From: Sorghum bicolor
Lineage: Eukaryota; Streptophyta; Magnoliopsida; Poales; Poaceae
Direction of reading: 5' to 3'
Assembly: GCF_000003195.3 (NCBI RefSeq)
Contig: NC_012873.2
Coordinates: forward strand, 48,207,166-48,271,165
DNA length: 64,000 bases
Position numbers and translations under genes: made by a program. Positions 1-11,295 of this stretch are shown here, in pieces. A model generated the notes under the pieces. It was not told the origin of the DNA, searched no databases, and saw only the letters and a program-made list of their open reading frames with translations. The number at the start of each line of letters is the position of its first letter. Position 1 is the first letter of the stretch.

Positions 1-577
1 TCAGGAGATGCAACGGAAGGCTGAAAAGCGTGCTCGCAAGTTTCGCAAGCAAGTTAGACTCCTGGAGCAAGCTCAGAAGGACCGCAATGACTGGGAAGAC
101 ATTGCGGAGTACCGTAGGCAGCAGTGGGTGAAGGCCATTAGAGAGAGAGATCATAAGCAGGACCAGATGAGTTAGTTAGCTAGAGAGAGGGAGACCATAC
201 AGGAGCGCTTGGTGCAGATCACTCGTGAGAGGGACACTGCACTCCGCGTGTCGGAGAATAGGCGCCGGGCATGGGAGATGCACCGGGTTCAGTCTCTTGA
301 GCGGAAGAACTATCTGCACGATCAGATTGAGGCTGGTCTTGTGGAGATTCACCGTCTCAACAACTTGCTACACCCTATTCCTCGCCCTATACCCGTGTAC
401 CCAGAGGTGGGACCTCAGGTGATTGTGGCCGATGATGATGGTATGGAGGTCGATGGACCAGCAGCGGTTGCACCACCTTTGCACGAGGACGTGGAGGACG
501 AGGAGCTTGATCCAGTTAGCGACGAGGATGGAGAGGCAATCTTCGACGCTGACTCGGGCGACGAGCCTGGAGTGTAG
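1..577 (+). pseudogene. orf0 of element A (coiled-coil ORF upstream of gag), partial, broken
   Basis: The fragment matches the C-terminal half of the orf0 protein of element D (about 360 codons there). It reads through the Arg/Lys/Glu/Gln-rich helical region to an acidic tail and the stop at 575-577. Long heptad-like stretches of charged residues suggest a coiled coil; the tail is rich in Asp and Glu. A TAG at 173-175 interrupts it where D has CAG. An extra ORF between 5' LTR and gag has been described, as I recall, for rice RIRE3/RIRE8-type elements. Its function is unknown to me. The N-terminal half lies outside the window. Confidence 0.75.
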
Positions 578-937
578 TGGGTTGTGGGTAGTTGTTTATG
601 AGGATCTTTTGTAGTATGCCAGTCAACCGTGGTGCTTTTGTACCCATGTTGTAATCTAGAACTTTGACCTTGACTCATGGCATGTACTGTGATGGTGTAA
701 TAACTTTATGGACCCAATGTGTAACCTTAACATGTTCGTTATGTTATGACGATGTTTTCCGTTGTGGTGCATATTGCGGATATCTCTGTCATGTGTTGGA
801 TTGGTGATGTTGTTTTGTGGAATTGAATTATTGTGCCTTTCTGTAAAGCTATTCTCTCGAATACTTTCAGGCATAAATATAAGTTTTTCTGCGGCAAATC
901 TTGTCATCATCAATGCTCACTGACTGTGTCTTTACAG
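578..937 (+). other. Spacer between orf0 and gag with a 3' splice-site-like end
   Basis: These 360 bases hold no credible gene. The last bases before the gag ATG (938) read TGTGTCTTTACAG, a pyrimidine tract followed by AG, which looks like a plant 3' splice site. The same arrangement is present in element D. It could allow a spliced RNA in which orf0 or the leader is removed upstream of gag. No donor could be assigned with confidence. Confidence 0.4.
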
Positions 938-2593
938 ATGTCTCGTGGCACCCGAGGTGCGGAACAGCGTGCAAACATGAATCCACCCCCTCCTCCTCCA
1001 CCACCAAATCCTGCTGAGTTAATGCAAATGATGGTGGAAAATCAGAGGATGCTCACTGAGACCATCAATCGGATGGCGAATCAGGGTGGTCGTAATGCAC
1101 ATGAAGGGCCAGCTCCTAACCAGTACAGTAGCTTCAAGGACTTCATGGATACTAAGCCCCCATCTTTCAGAGAAGCTGAAGAACCCCTTCAAGCTGAGGA
1201 ATGGCTGAACACGGTGGAACAAAAGTTCCGCTTGCTTCGGTTGACTGAAGGTTTGAAGGCAGAGTATGTAGCTCATCAACTGCAAGGTCCAGCAGGCATC
1301 TAGTGGAATCAGTATCGGGAAGCTCTTCCAGCCGACACTGTGCTTGACTGGAATCTTTTCCATGAAGCTTTTAAGGGGCATTTCATTCCTCCTGGTGTCA
1401 TGGAGATGAAGCATACTGAGTTTATGCAGTTGACTCAGGGCAACAAAACTATGAAGGAGTATTTGCATGCTTTCAATCATTTGTCTAGGTATGCTCCTGA
1501 GTTTGTGAACACTGAGGCAAAAAAGATTGCTAGTTTCAAGCGAGGTTTGGGTCCCAAGTTGCTGAAGACTATGGGACGCACTAAGTGTGCAACTTTCAAT
1601 GAGTTTGTCAGTGATGCTCTCACTCAAGAGAACTATAACACTGTGTACACTGCGACCAAGACTCGCAAGAGGGCTTTTGAGGCCGGGGCAGGGTCATCTC
1701 AGTCCAAGGCTCCAGTGGCAGCTAAGCCACCGTTCCGTGCTCCAACGCCTAACCAGCGGTACCGCCCTCCGGTGAAGAAGAATCAGGCGAAGACAGGTTT
1801 CCGCAAAGGGTACTCTATTGCCCTTCCTAGGGGCAACACGGGTCCCAACTATGCCAAGACTCCACCTGCCAACCGTCCGTGCTGGAACTGCAATCAGACC
1901 GGGCATTGGCAGAGCAACTGTCCTTACCTGCCAAAGAAGGTCAACCAAGGGAACGTCCGTCAGGGGCGTGTTCACTACACCACTGTGGAAGCAATCCCTG
2001 CTGGTGAGGTAGTTACGGCTGGTAAGTTTCTGGTTAACCAACGTGACGCACTTGTGCTTTTTGATTCACGAGCATCGCATTCTTTTGTGAGTTCTGAATT
2101 TGTGTCTAAGCATAATATCAAGGCATTTACACTTGATAAGGGCAGTTATTGTATTAGTGCTGTGGGAAATGATATTTCCACCAATCAAGTGGTTTTGGGG
2201 GCAACTCTGGAAATAGGAGGCCGTCAGTTTCTTGCTGATTTGGTTGTTCTACCCGGTGTGGGCATAGATGTAATTCTGGGGATGAAGTGGATGAGTGGCA
2301 ATGGAGTTCTTATCGACACCACCACTCGTGTAGTGATGTTGAAAGACCCAAATACCAAGGAGGCATTTCTAGTGCAACTCTCTCATGATATTCAAATCCA
2401 TAGCACTGTGAATGCAGTTACATCTAAGGCTATTCAGGACATTCCGGTGGTGTGTGAGTTCCCGGATGTATTCCTTGATGATTTGCCCGGGCTTCCTCCG
2501 GATCGGGATGTGGAGTTCAAAATTGAGTTGATTCCAGGTACCGCTCCTATCTCTACAAGACCTTATAGAATGCCACCCAATGAATTAGCTGAG
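938..2593 (+). pseudogene. gag-pol: Element A gag-pol, 5' part (Gag, zinc knuckle, protease)
   Basis: The frame starts at ATG 938 with a proline-rich segment. It then holds the retrotransposon Gag domain, a CCHC knuckle ([14 protein letters not shown], about 1880-1921) and the protease. A TAG at 1301-1303 replaces a Trp codon (element D has TGG). The protease motif reads Asp-Ser-Arg instead of the family's Asp-Ser-Gly (about 2062-2070), which should abolish catalysis. The frame then runs to the B insertion at 2593; it continues at 57026. This would have been the structural and enzyme polyprotein of the element. It is now dead. Confidence 0.92.
2589..2593. repeat. Target-site duplication of element B, left copy (CTGAG)
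   Basis: CTGAG here is repeated at 57021-57025, directly outside the other end of element B. The uninterrupted family sequence in element D has a single CTGAG at this place, so it is a true 5-bp duplication. Confidence 0.95.
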
Positions 2594-2920
2594 TGTTGGT
2601 GCAAAAGTTGATCTGCAAACACAAAGGGCTAATACCCGATTCAAACGTTAAGGCGTGCCAGCCGATTTGACCTTACTATCGGCAAAGATGGTAACTCGAA
2701 TACTTTAGTCCTGACAACAGCGATGCGCCCGGATGTCACGGCTAAGAGGTACTCACGCGGAACTTGAGAACGCGCCGAGCTTAAGTCGACGAATTCCTAA
2801 GAACTCGTAATGAAAAAGAAAAGGTATGACGAAGTCGTCGAAAAAGTAGATACTGGAATATGAGTAAAAACGTGTGTTTGATTGATTGATAGATATCTCA
2901 TTACAAGGTCCTAGGGTCTA

Positions 2921-2928
2921 TATTTATA
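2921..2928 (-). promoter_or_regulatory. TATA-like box in element B 3' LTR
   Basis: On the - strand the sequence reads TATAAATATAG. The identical box lies at the same offset in the 5' LTR (56669-56676). In this LTR it would drive transcription out of the element toward lower coordinates, into element A. Confidence 0.55.
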
Positions 2929-3028
2929 CCCTGCTCAAAGAGCTACAAGCAGACACGATTAGAATTCGAATTCCAAATTACACGGAATCCGTATACAAAA
3001 TGATTTAAATAACTAAGGAAATAACAAA

Positions 3029-3033
3029 GCTAT
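3029..3033. repeat. Target-site duplication of C1, left copy (GCTAT)
   Basis: GCTAT is repeated at 11291-11295 just outside C1. The intact B LTR has one copy (around 56777). Confidence 0.94.
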
Positions 3034-4686
3034 TGTTGACGGTCCTTAAGTATCAAATTTAATTATCAAATAAATAAAGAAAAGGATCCAAATGAAATCA
3101 AGATCTAGACTTAGGGTTTTATCTGACAAAATTCCACGAGTTTTGGTGTTTGTCTATTTCTGCAGGGGGTTATCAGGAAATATGGAAGAAAGGCCCACAT
3201 GTCGGGATTACGTAAAGATATTAACATGCTGCGCAATTATCTTACATCTAGAAGACTCCAGAAGCCACGAGACCGAAGCGGAGGCGAAACGGGGCCAGAG
3301 ACAGGGCGCCCGCCCTGTCCTACTGGTCGCCCGCCCTGCCCCTGAGTCCAATCAGGACTCTGCTTTGCGGGAGATCTCCACCGACCTAAAGGATGAATCT
3401 AAACCATACAATCTATGTCGGTTTGATCCAAGGGCCCATATTCACTTGGAGGGACTATAAAACCAGACCCCCTGGCCCCTGGAGGAGAGAGCCTCTCAAC
3501 CCTAATTCATTGTTCCATCAAGGGAGAAGAAGCCTCTGATCAAGATTAGAGCCACCACATCAATTAGACATCTAGATTAGCATAGCTACATAGGATTAGA
3601 ACTAGAAGGAGTCAATCTTCGATTGGTTTCCGGATCTGTCAAGAGGATTCTTGGTAATTCTCTAATTGTGCTTCTAATTGCTTTCTAATTATCTTTGTTC
3701 TTCAATATTATGAATATGACTTTGTTCTACTTCAATATATTGCTTATGACTTTGCTCTACTTGCTTATATTCAAGATTATATTGTTCTTAGTTTATCATA
3801 GTTATGTACTTGGCTTAGTTAGATTCGATCTATATACATGCTTAGGATCGTATAGCGTTTATCCATCGGATCCATGGGTAAATGATAGATATTGTGTAGG
3901 CGTGGTGCTTATACTGTATTTATCTACGATTGTACCCAATATGCCAGATCGTGGGGTGGTTCGTGATAGTGACAGCTTCATTGATTCTTATATAGTCCCC
4001 CTCTCGTGTATTGGGCTGGCAGAGCAACATTATTACAGGGAAGTGATTGCTATGTTTCTCATATTCCTTGCTAATATCACTATGCATGGGCGTAGTCTTG
4101 TCTTGCAATGATTGCTAAGTATGCTTGCACTAATTATGATAATGCTAGACTATATAGTTAAGAATAACTTAGGGAATATTCTTGTAGTTCGTTCTAATAC
4201 CATGCTAATGACTTTCTAGAGTATCTAAGTGAGGTGCTTATCATATTTATTATGTGGCTAGATCAGATTAGTTATCCTTGTCACTATTATTATTTCATAT
4301 ATCTTTTATGTGACACTTATCCCTGTATGATGAGTTAGATATAATGTTCTCAATTATACATGCAATGATAGATGCTCAATCTCATATTCTATTCTGTAAT
4401 CAATAGTGATGATTTCTAATCCCTTCCCAGTGGTAAAAATATAAATAACGATACCTGGAATACTTCCCGGTTAAAATGCTGCATCGGTATTAATCTGTGC
4501 GCTTGCAGATCCCATTCATTATTTATTTAGAAGAGCAATTGCATATTTCAATACCGCGTCTCTTATATCATGCTGGGGATGACAACTTGGCTTAAGTGGT
4601 GTGAGGGATAGGTTTGGCATTTTTGGCACCGTTGCTAGATTTAGAACTTAGTCTACTTTTGGTAATGATGTTAAGAATACCCAACA
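3034..4686 (+). repeat. C1 5' LTR
   Basis: 1653 bp, TG...CA ends, directly followed by the primer-binding site. Marks inside: an 18-bp GC-rich inverted repeat at 3301-3318, a TATA box at 3456-3462, and at 4617-4635 a near copy of the primer-binding region. Several long ORFs occur but are not credible genes. Confidence 0.94.
3456..3462 (+). promoter_or_regulatory. TATA box of C1 5' LTR
   Basis: TATAAAA at LTR offset 423, kept in all four C LTRs (also 10060, 45502 and 52136). It is followed by a CT- and GGAG-rich leader. This is the likely core promoter for the element RNA. Confidence 0.65.
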
Positions 4687-4694
4687 AGCATTTT

Positions 4695-4712
4695 TGGCGC
4701 CGTTGCCGGGGA
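4695..4712 (+). other. C1 primer-binding site (tRNA-Asp type)
   Basis: TGGCGCCGTTGCCGGGGA is complementary to the 3' end of plant tRNA-Asp, the usual primer of Athila-type elements. It starts 8 bases after the LTR end. Confidence 0.9.
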
Positions 4713-4846
4713 AGGTTGATTACTAATCAGGAACGGAATAAAAGATTTTGAGTTATCATTCGCATCACTAATGTGATTGAGCTTATCTATTCTCTCATAC
4801 AGTTTTACCCCGATATTTTTCTATTTTATCTTATGCAGGGGAATGT

Positions 4847-7491
4847 ATGAATAGAAGACATCTTCCAAGGAATTTTGTTGACAATCCTGAAGCATTATTC
4901 AAGAAGACGAGAGCCAAGCTAAAGAGATCATCAACACTTCACGAAGAAGCTTCATCCAATCAAGAAGATCACCGGAACTTGTCTTCAGAGTTCGAAGCCA
5001 TGGCGAACAAATCAATCCGCGAGTTCTCAGCTCCCACTATGGACAACATCCGCACTGGACCTACTGCAGAGATCGATGGCAACTTTGAGCTTAAGCCTGG
5101 ACTTATCAACATGGTGCAATCCAACCAGTTCTGTGGGAAGGCACACGAAGATGCTAGTGCTCATTTACAACACTTCCTGGAGATTTGCAACACATTCACC
5201 ATAGCAGGAGTTTCCAAAGACGCTATACTACTTCGCCTCTTCCCATTCTCACTGTTAGGAAGAGCGAAGCAGTGGTTCTACGCTACAAAGGAGAAGAATA
5301 CTACGTGGGCACTCTGCTCAACAAACTTCCTCGCTAAGTTCTTTCCCATGGGCAAGACCAATGCTCTCCGTGGGAAGATTACAAGTTTTCAGCAACAAAA
5401 TGATGAATCTGTTCCAGAAGCATGGGAGCGCTTTCAAGACTACATCCTAGAATGTCCCCATCATGGAATGGAGAGTTGGCTATTGATCCAGACATTCTAT
5501 CATGGGCTCAGCAACAGTGCCCGAGAGACCATGGATGTTGCAGCTGGAGGAGCATTCTTATCACTTACTATACCACAAGCCACAGCTCTTGTGGAGAAGA
5601 TGGCGTCCAATCAAAGCTGGAATGAAGAGAGGACCCAGACACGCAAGAGAGGTGGAGGTATGCATCAGCTGAAGGAGGTAGACATGCTGTCTGCAAAGCT
5701 AGACCTACTCATGAAAAAGCTCGACGATAGAGCTGGAGACAAGAAAGAAGTTATGCACATCTACGACTCTCACATGACTTGTGAGGAGTGTGGAGACACT
5801 GGACACTCAGGCAACCACTGCCCTGAGATGCTTGAGGATGTGAACTACATCAACAACAACAACAACTACTACTACAACCGTCCTCAACAAAATCAAGGTT
5901 GGAATCAACAGAGGCCTAACTACTCAGGTAATTATCAAGGTAACAATTCTTACAACAACAATAGTAATTTTCCACCTTTGAGAGAGTTAGTGTCTAATCA
6001 AGCAAAGCTAATGGATAACTATCTAAGAAATTGGCATCTAATGATAAAATGCTAGAAAATATAAATAATAGAATGGATAATTTTTCTACTGCCATCAAGA
6101 ATCAAATTATCTTTAATAAAATGATTGAATCCCAGTTAAATCAAATAGCTGCTGCTGTTCCTACTACTAACCCCGGTATACCATCACAACCGGAAGGATT
6201 AGAATCTGCAAATCTTGTAGACATGTTTGATGCAGGTAATTGGAGTAACCCCGTCACTGAATTTTCTACTGACCGTCTGCCGGTCAAGAGAGGCGATCCA
6301 GGACACCCCGTCATCCCGATCTCCATCGGCATGGTGGACGTTCCAGAAGCACTCTGCGACTTTGGCTCCAGTGTCAACATCATACCCAGGGTACTCTATG
6401 AGAAATTCTTTACATATCCTTTATTAGAGACAACCATGTGTTTGCAGTTTGCAGATCAGACGATAACTTTTCCAAAAGGAATAGTGAAGAACCTTTGTGT
6501 CCGAGTTGGTACCTTATATGCCCCAGCAGACTTCGTAGTGGTAGAGACCGGAAATGATGAGAGAGCACCTATCATCCTAGGAAGGCCATTCTTGAACACC
6601 ACGGGAGCTATCATCTACGCCAGTGCTGCCAAGATCAGTTTCTACGTCAAAGGGAAGAAGGAGATATTTTTCTTCAAGAACAAGACTACACAAATTCAAG
6701 ATCAATCCAGACGTAAATCAAGGAAGAGGACCAACAGGAGAAACAGGAACAAGCAAGTGTGGACCGAGTCAGCTAAGATGGTCACTGTAGTTCATGGAGG
6801 CCAAGATCATCAACTTAAGTCACCGTTTTTGACCAAGAAGGACGACCCAGGAATGCCAAGCATTTACTGCTCCATAAATGGATACAACTTCTACAAGACG
6901 ATTTGCGACACCGGATCGGGCGTCAACATAATGGCCGCAGTCACCTATCGGCTCTTATTCGGGACCATGCCACTAAGACCAACATACATTCAGCTCCAGA
7001 TGGCAGATCAGACATTTCGAGAAGTTCAAGGAATAGTATCTGATGTCCCAGTCAAAATAGACGATCACTTTGTCTACACAGACTTTCAAGTTGTTGACAT
7101 GGGAGAAGACGAGTATGATCCACCCATCATCCTTGGAAGACCGTTCCTCAGCACCGTTAAAGCAATTATCTACATTGGAACCGGAGAAGTCCATATGCAC
7201 TTCCCCTCAGAGAAGGTACGCCGTTATTTTACTGACCCTAACTATATTGTTGAAGAATCTGAGTAGGTAAGGAAAAGACGTAACCACAACCAGAGGTGGC
7301 AGATCATCAAGGATGGATGGGCAGACTATGAAGGAGAAGTTGTAAGGTCAGAAGACGTAGAGTTTAAACAGAATTATCCAGAGGAGATTGAAGCATCGAG
7401 TCAGGTATGGAAAATGAAGATAACTATACAAGAAGAGGAGGCGCTGCCGGAAGTACCGACTACGCCACCCAACGAACCTCAGGACGATTAA
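4847..7491 (+). pseudogene. gag: C1 gag-protease polyprotein, frameshifted
   Basis: The ATG at 4847 matches that of C2. The frame encodes an Athila-type Gag, a CCHC knuckle (CEECGDTGHSGNHC, about 5788-5829), an Asn/Tyr/Gln-rich linker and two retropepsin-like domains, each with an Asp-x-Gly-Ser motif followed by IILGRPFL. Compared with C2, one T is missing near 6016 (GATAACTATC against GATAATCTATC). The first frame therefore ends at 6055 and the rest reads from another frame. A TAG at 7264-7266 replaces a CAG of C2; beyond it the frame would run to TAA 7489-7491. Gag would form particles and the protease would cleave it. This copy is inactive. Confidence 0.9.
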
Positions 7492-9622
7492 GAAAATGGA
7501 GAGTCCCGTTTGGAGGACTTAAAAACACCGAACGCCTTGCCAAGAGGTAAACTTGGTAGTTATCCTTTCCCTTTCAATTATTTCAAATAGTTTACTTAGT
7601 TAATCATATTCATACTATCTTAAAAATAAAAAGAAAATAAAAATGTGAAAAAACTGTAAGCCCCATGTGAGTAGACGAGTGGCATAAAACCCATAAGTAC
7701 ATTCACTGTGGTGGCATAAAAATAAAATAAATATTTTTTTCTGCTTTATAAAAACAAAAATATAAAAACAGGGAGTAATATTTATAAAGGAGTCTCAACA
7801 TAATAAAGGCTAGATATTTATGCTAACACTTAATCAGTTCCACAAGCTTTGTTGTCTATTTGAGCTCCACAGAATTTAAGAATCAAGAAGACTAGGAGAC
7901 GGAGGACATTCTAATCGCTGTCAGAATGCTGCTGACTTTCAAATACACCTCTGTCATCTGCTAGCTACATCAAGAGAAATTACGTCAAAATTCAGCTTGG
8001 GGGAGAGCACCCCCATTTATTTCGATAAGTATTTCTATCTATCTTTATACTTATATTATTTTAGAATATAAATACATATAAACTATGGAAAACCAAATAA
8101 AGATTTCGTGCTTATATATATATATCTTTTGTTAGTGTGTTTAATAAATAAATAAAGTGGCTATGCTAATCTGTATCTAAATAAAACTTAAGCATGGATA
8201 TGATAAATAGTTGCTCTGCCTAATTTGCAAATTTTAAGTTCTCTCTCAAGTTTAGATATAACTATTATAATTTAAAGCTTACCCTAGACCTAAACTTGTG
8301 GGATGAAAATTTGATCTGAAGTCTAAGTTGTTAACGGATATGATATAGGAAGGTTGAGCTTCTGTTTATCTGTTCCTAGAGATGCTAGAATTTTGGAGAA
8401 TTTTATCTTTGAAAATCTTTAAAATGTTGCATGATGAGTTCCTATATGATGAGAGTTTAAATTCCTACCACAGCCATATATACATGCTTGCTAGACTTTG
8501 AGCCATACATTTATTATTTACTGCTTATGAGCATTGAGTGTAGTCAAGCTGTGTTGACCCTTAGAAGCTTGTCATGTGGTTAAATCAAGATTTCACTTGC
8601 ACGTTCACTCATATATGCTACTTCTACTCCGGAAGTACCATCCACATATATCCACCCATTCCATCTCCAGAATCACCCAAAAATATTCTACTCCTAATCC
8701 GGGAGAGAGTAACCAAAAATATCTCTGTTTTCCCCTTGTGAAATAAATGCTCAAGTTATCTTGTTACTACCACTTGCTATATTATCTCAAGAGATGAATG
8801 CTCTAAAAAAAAGAGATACGAGGAAATAAAAAGGAGCAAGTGCTCGGAACCTCGAAAAAAAAAGTGAGACGAGAGGTAAAAATGGACAAGTGTCCGACAG
8901 TAGAATTAGGGGTGCAAGATACCCATCTGAGAGAAAAGAAAAAGAAGAGCATCTCATTCTCCTCATAAAGTTTCAAAAGCAAGAAAGGTATGTATCCCCT
9001 CAAAGAGCAAAGTAGAATTAGACTTCCACCACCATTGTTTTCACCATTGTTATCACCATCATCACCATACATCTTGATTTGGCTTATTGATTTGTTTCTT
9101 TGGATCCATGGTTTGACTATGCAATAAATGTCTTGTAAGTATGTATACTTTATCTCCCACCTATGAGCTCCAGATATAAAAGCCTTATTAGAGTAGGGTG
9201 AGAGAGAAGGCTATGTCACTATGCCTCATACCACAAATACTACATATCTTGAGAGAAGGCATATACCATCACTGCCTTGGTAAGGATCCAAAAATACCAC
9301 AAAAGAGAGATCTGAGAGAGTCATACAAGGAATCTCTGAGTTTTATTTGAAAATCTGCAAAAACCCCAGAGCTATAGCTGATCAAGAATAAGAGACATGG
9401 CACTTGGCTAGACTGTTCTATCTTTTAACCACTCAAGACAGAAGTGACAGTTACAAGTCCCATGGTGAAGGTAAAGTAAGTAAGTTTTAAGTCTTGACAG
9501 TTTACTCTAACTCAGAGATAAGATCTTATTTAAGAGCATGTGTACCGTCAAATTTTTAAAGATATTGCAACAACTTATGATCCATAGTTGAGTCTATCCT
9601 TGCTCAGGGACGAGCAAGAGGT
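7492..9622 (+). other. C1 long 3' noncoding region
   Basis: About 2.1 kb between the end of the frame and the polypurine tract, where a complete Athila element would have reverse transcriptase, RNase H and integrase. I see only AT-rich DNA with A-runs, AATAAATAAATAAAG-like stretches and one G-tract hairpin (7998-8015). The matching C2 region is nearly collinear. Confidence 0.8.
7998..8015 (+). other. G-tract hairpin resembling the polypurine tract (C1)
   Basis: TGGGGG-AGAGCA-CCCCCA forms a perfect 6-bp stem with a 6-nt loop. It is preceded by AGCT, so the purine part matches the true polypurine tract (AGCTTGGGGGAG, 9624-9635). C2 has the same element at 50039-50056. Confidence 0.5.
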
Positions 9623-9637
9623 AAGCTTGGGGGAGTT
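9623..9637 (+). other. C1 polypurine tract
   Basis: AAGCTTGGGGGAGTT lies directly before the 3' LTR, the place where plus-strand DNA synthesis is primed. C2 has the same sequence at 51699-51713. Confidence 0.85.
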
Positions 9638-11290
9638 TGTTGACGGTCCTTAAGTATCAAATTTAATTATCAAATAAATAAAGAAAAGGATCCAAATGAA
9701 ATCAAGATCTAGACTTAGGGTTTTATCTGACAGAATTCCACGAGTTTTGGTGTTTGTCTATTTCTGCAGGGGGTTATCAGGAAATATGGAAGAAAGGCCC
9801 ACATGTCGGGATTACGTAAAGATATTAACATGCTGCGCAATTATCTTACATCTAGAAGACTCCAGAAGCCACGAGACCGAAGCGGAGGCGAAACGGGGCC
9901 AGAGACAGGGCGCCCGCCCTGTCCTACTGGGCGCCCGCCCTGCCCCTAAGTCCAATCAGGACTCTGCTTTGCGGGAGATCTCCACCGACCTAAAGGATGA
10001 ATCTAAACCATACAATCTATGTAGGTTTGATCCAAGGGCCCATATTCACTTGGAGGGACTATAAAACCAGACCCCCTGGCCCCTGGAGGAGAGAGCCTCT
10101 CAACCCTAATTCATTGTTCCATCAAGGGAGAAGAAGCCTCTGATCAAGATTAGAGCCACCACATCAATTAGACATCTAGATTAGCATAGCTACATAGGAT
10201 TAGAACTAGAAGGAGTCAATCTTCGATTGGTTTCCGGATCTGTTAAGAGGATTCTTGGTAATTCTCTAATTGTGCTTCTAATTGCTTTCTAATTATCTTT
10301 GTTCTTCAATATTATGAATATGACTTTGTTCTACTTCAATATATTGCTTATGACTTTGCTCTACTTGCTTATATTCAAGATTATATTGTTCTTAGTTTAT
10401 CATAGTTATGTACTTGGCTTAGTTAGATTCGATCTATATACATGCTTAGGATCGTATAGCGTTTATCCATCGGATCCATGGGTAAATGATAGATATTGTG
10501 TAGGCGTGGTGCTTATACTGTATTTATCTACGATTGTACCCAATATGCCAGATCGTGGGGTGGTTCGTGATAGTGACAGCTTCATTGATTCTTATATAGT
10601 CCCCCTCTAGTGTATTGGGCTGGCAGAGCAACATTATTACAGGGGAGTGATTGCTATGTTTCTCATATTCCTTGCTAATATCACTATGCATGGGCGTAGT
10701 CTTGTCTTGCAATGATTGCTAAGTATGCTTGCACTAATTATGATAATGCTAGACTATATAGTTAAGAATAACTTAGGGAATATTCTTGTAGTTCGTTCTA
10801 ATACCATGCTAATGACTTTCTAGAGTATCTAAGTGAGGTGCTTATCATATTTATTATGTGGCTAGATCAGATTAGTTATCCTTGTCACTATTATTATTTC
10901 ATATATCTTTTATGTGACACTTATCCCTGTATGATGAGTTAGATATAATGTTCTCAATTATACATGCAATGATAGATGCTCAATCTCATATTCCATTCTG
11001 TAATCAATAGTGATGATTTCTAATCCCTTCCCAGTGGTAAAAATATAAATAACGATACCTGGAATACTTCCCCGTTAAAATGCTGCATCGGTATTAATCT
11101 GTGCGCTTGCAGATCCCATTCATTATTTATTTAGAAGAGCAATTGCATATTTCAATACCGCGTCTCTTATATCATGCTGGGGATGACAACTTGGCTTAAG
11201 TGGTGTGAGGGATAGGTTTGACATTTTTGGCACCGTTGCTAGATTTAGAACTTAGTCTACTTTTGGTAATGATGTTAAGAATACCCAACA
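9638..11290 (+). repeat. C1 3' LTR
   Basis: 1653 bp, the same length as the 5' LTR with about ten substitutions by eye and no length change. The TATA box is at 10060-10066. Confidence 0.94.
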
Positions 11291-11295
11291 GCTAT
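11291..11295. repeat. Target-site duplication of C1, right copy (GCTAT)
   Basis: Matches 3029-3033. After it the B LTR continues. Confidence 0.94.

Larger units (their letters stand above)
1..2593 (+). mobile_element. Element A, 5' piece (Ty3/gypsy chromovirus, interrupted)
   Basis: This is the left piece of the outermost element. It enters the window inside orf0 and runs through gag, the zinc knuckle, the protease and the link to reverse transcriptase. It stops after the codons for Asn-Glu-Leu-Ala-Glu at 2593, and the same frame resumes with Leu-Lys-Thr at 57026. The 5-bp sequence CTGAG stands on both sides of the break (2589-2593 and 57021-57025). The family is the one seen in element D on the opposite strand, but clearly diverged. 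A carries several nonsense codons and is inactive. Its 5' LTR lies outside the window. Confidence 0.93.
2594..3033 (-). repeat. Element B 3' LTR, outer part
   Basis: This matches 56342-56781 of the other LTR with only a few differences. It is cut at 3033 by C1, and the rest lies at 11296-11534. It holds two ATCGGC/GCCGAT motifs and the TATA-like box of the LTR. Confidence 0.93.
3034..11290 (+). mobile_element. Element C1, Athila-like, Gag-protease only
   Basis: An 8257-bp element with two 1653-bp LTRs starting TGTTGACGG and ending CCCAACA. It has a tRNA-Asp primer-binding site, one long gag-protease frame (now broken), about 2.1 kb of noncoding DNA and a polypurine tract. No reverse transcriptase, RNase H or integrase can be found, so it likely depended on an autonomous relative. 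It sits in the 3' LTR of B. The two LTRs differ at about ten sites by eye. Confidence 0.93.

Noticed and set aside
3092..3460. 122-codon ORF at the start of the C LTR
   Set aside because: It overlaps the promoter region and the variable palindromes and ends at the TATA box. Not a credible protein.
3695..4111. 138-codon hydrophobic ORF in the C LTR, repeated in the other C LTRs
   Set aside because: It lies in AT-rich LTR DNA, is cut by a stop in the C1 3' LTR, and looks like a compositional effect. It has no motif, and its conservation follows from the LTRs being nearly identical.
4695..4712. tRNA gene at the tRNA-like sequences
   Set aside because: Only the complement of the tRNA 3' end is present. 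These are primer-binding sites.
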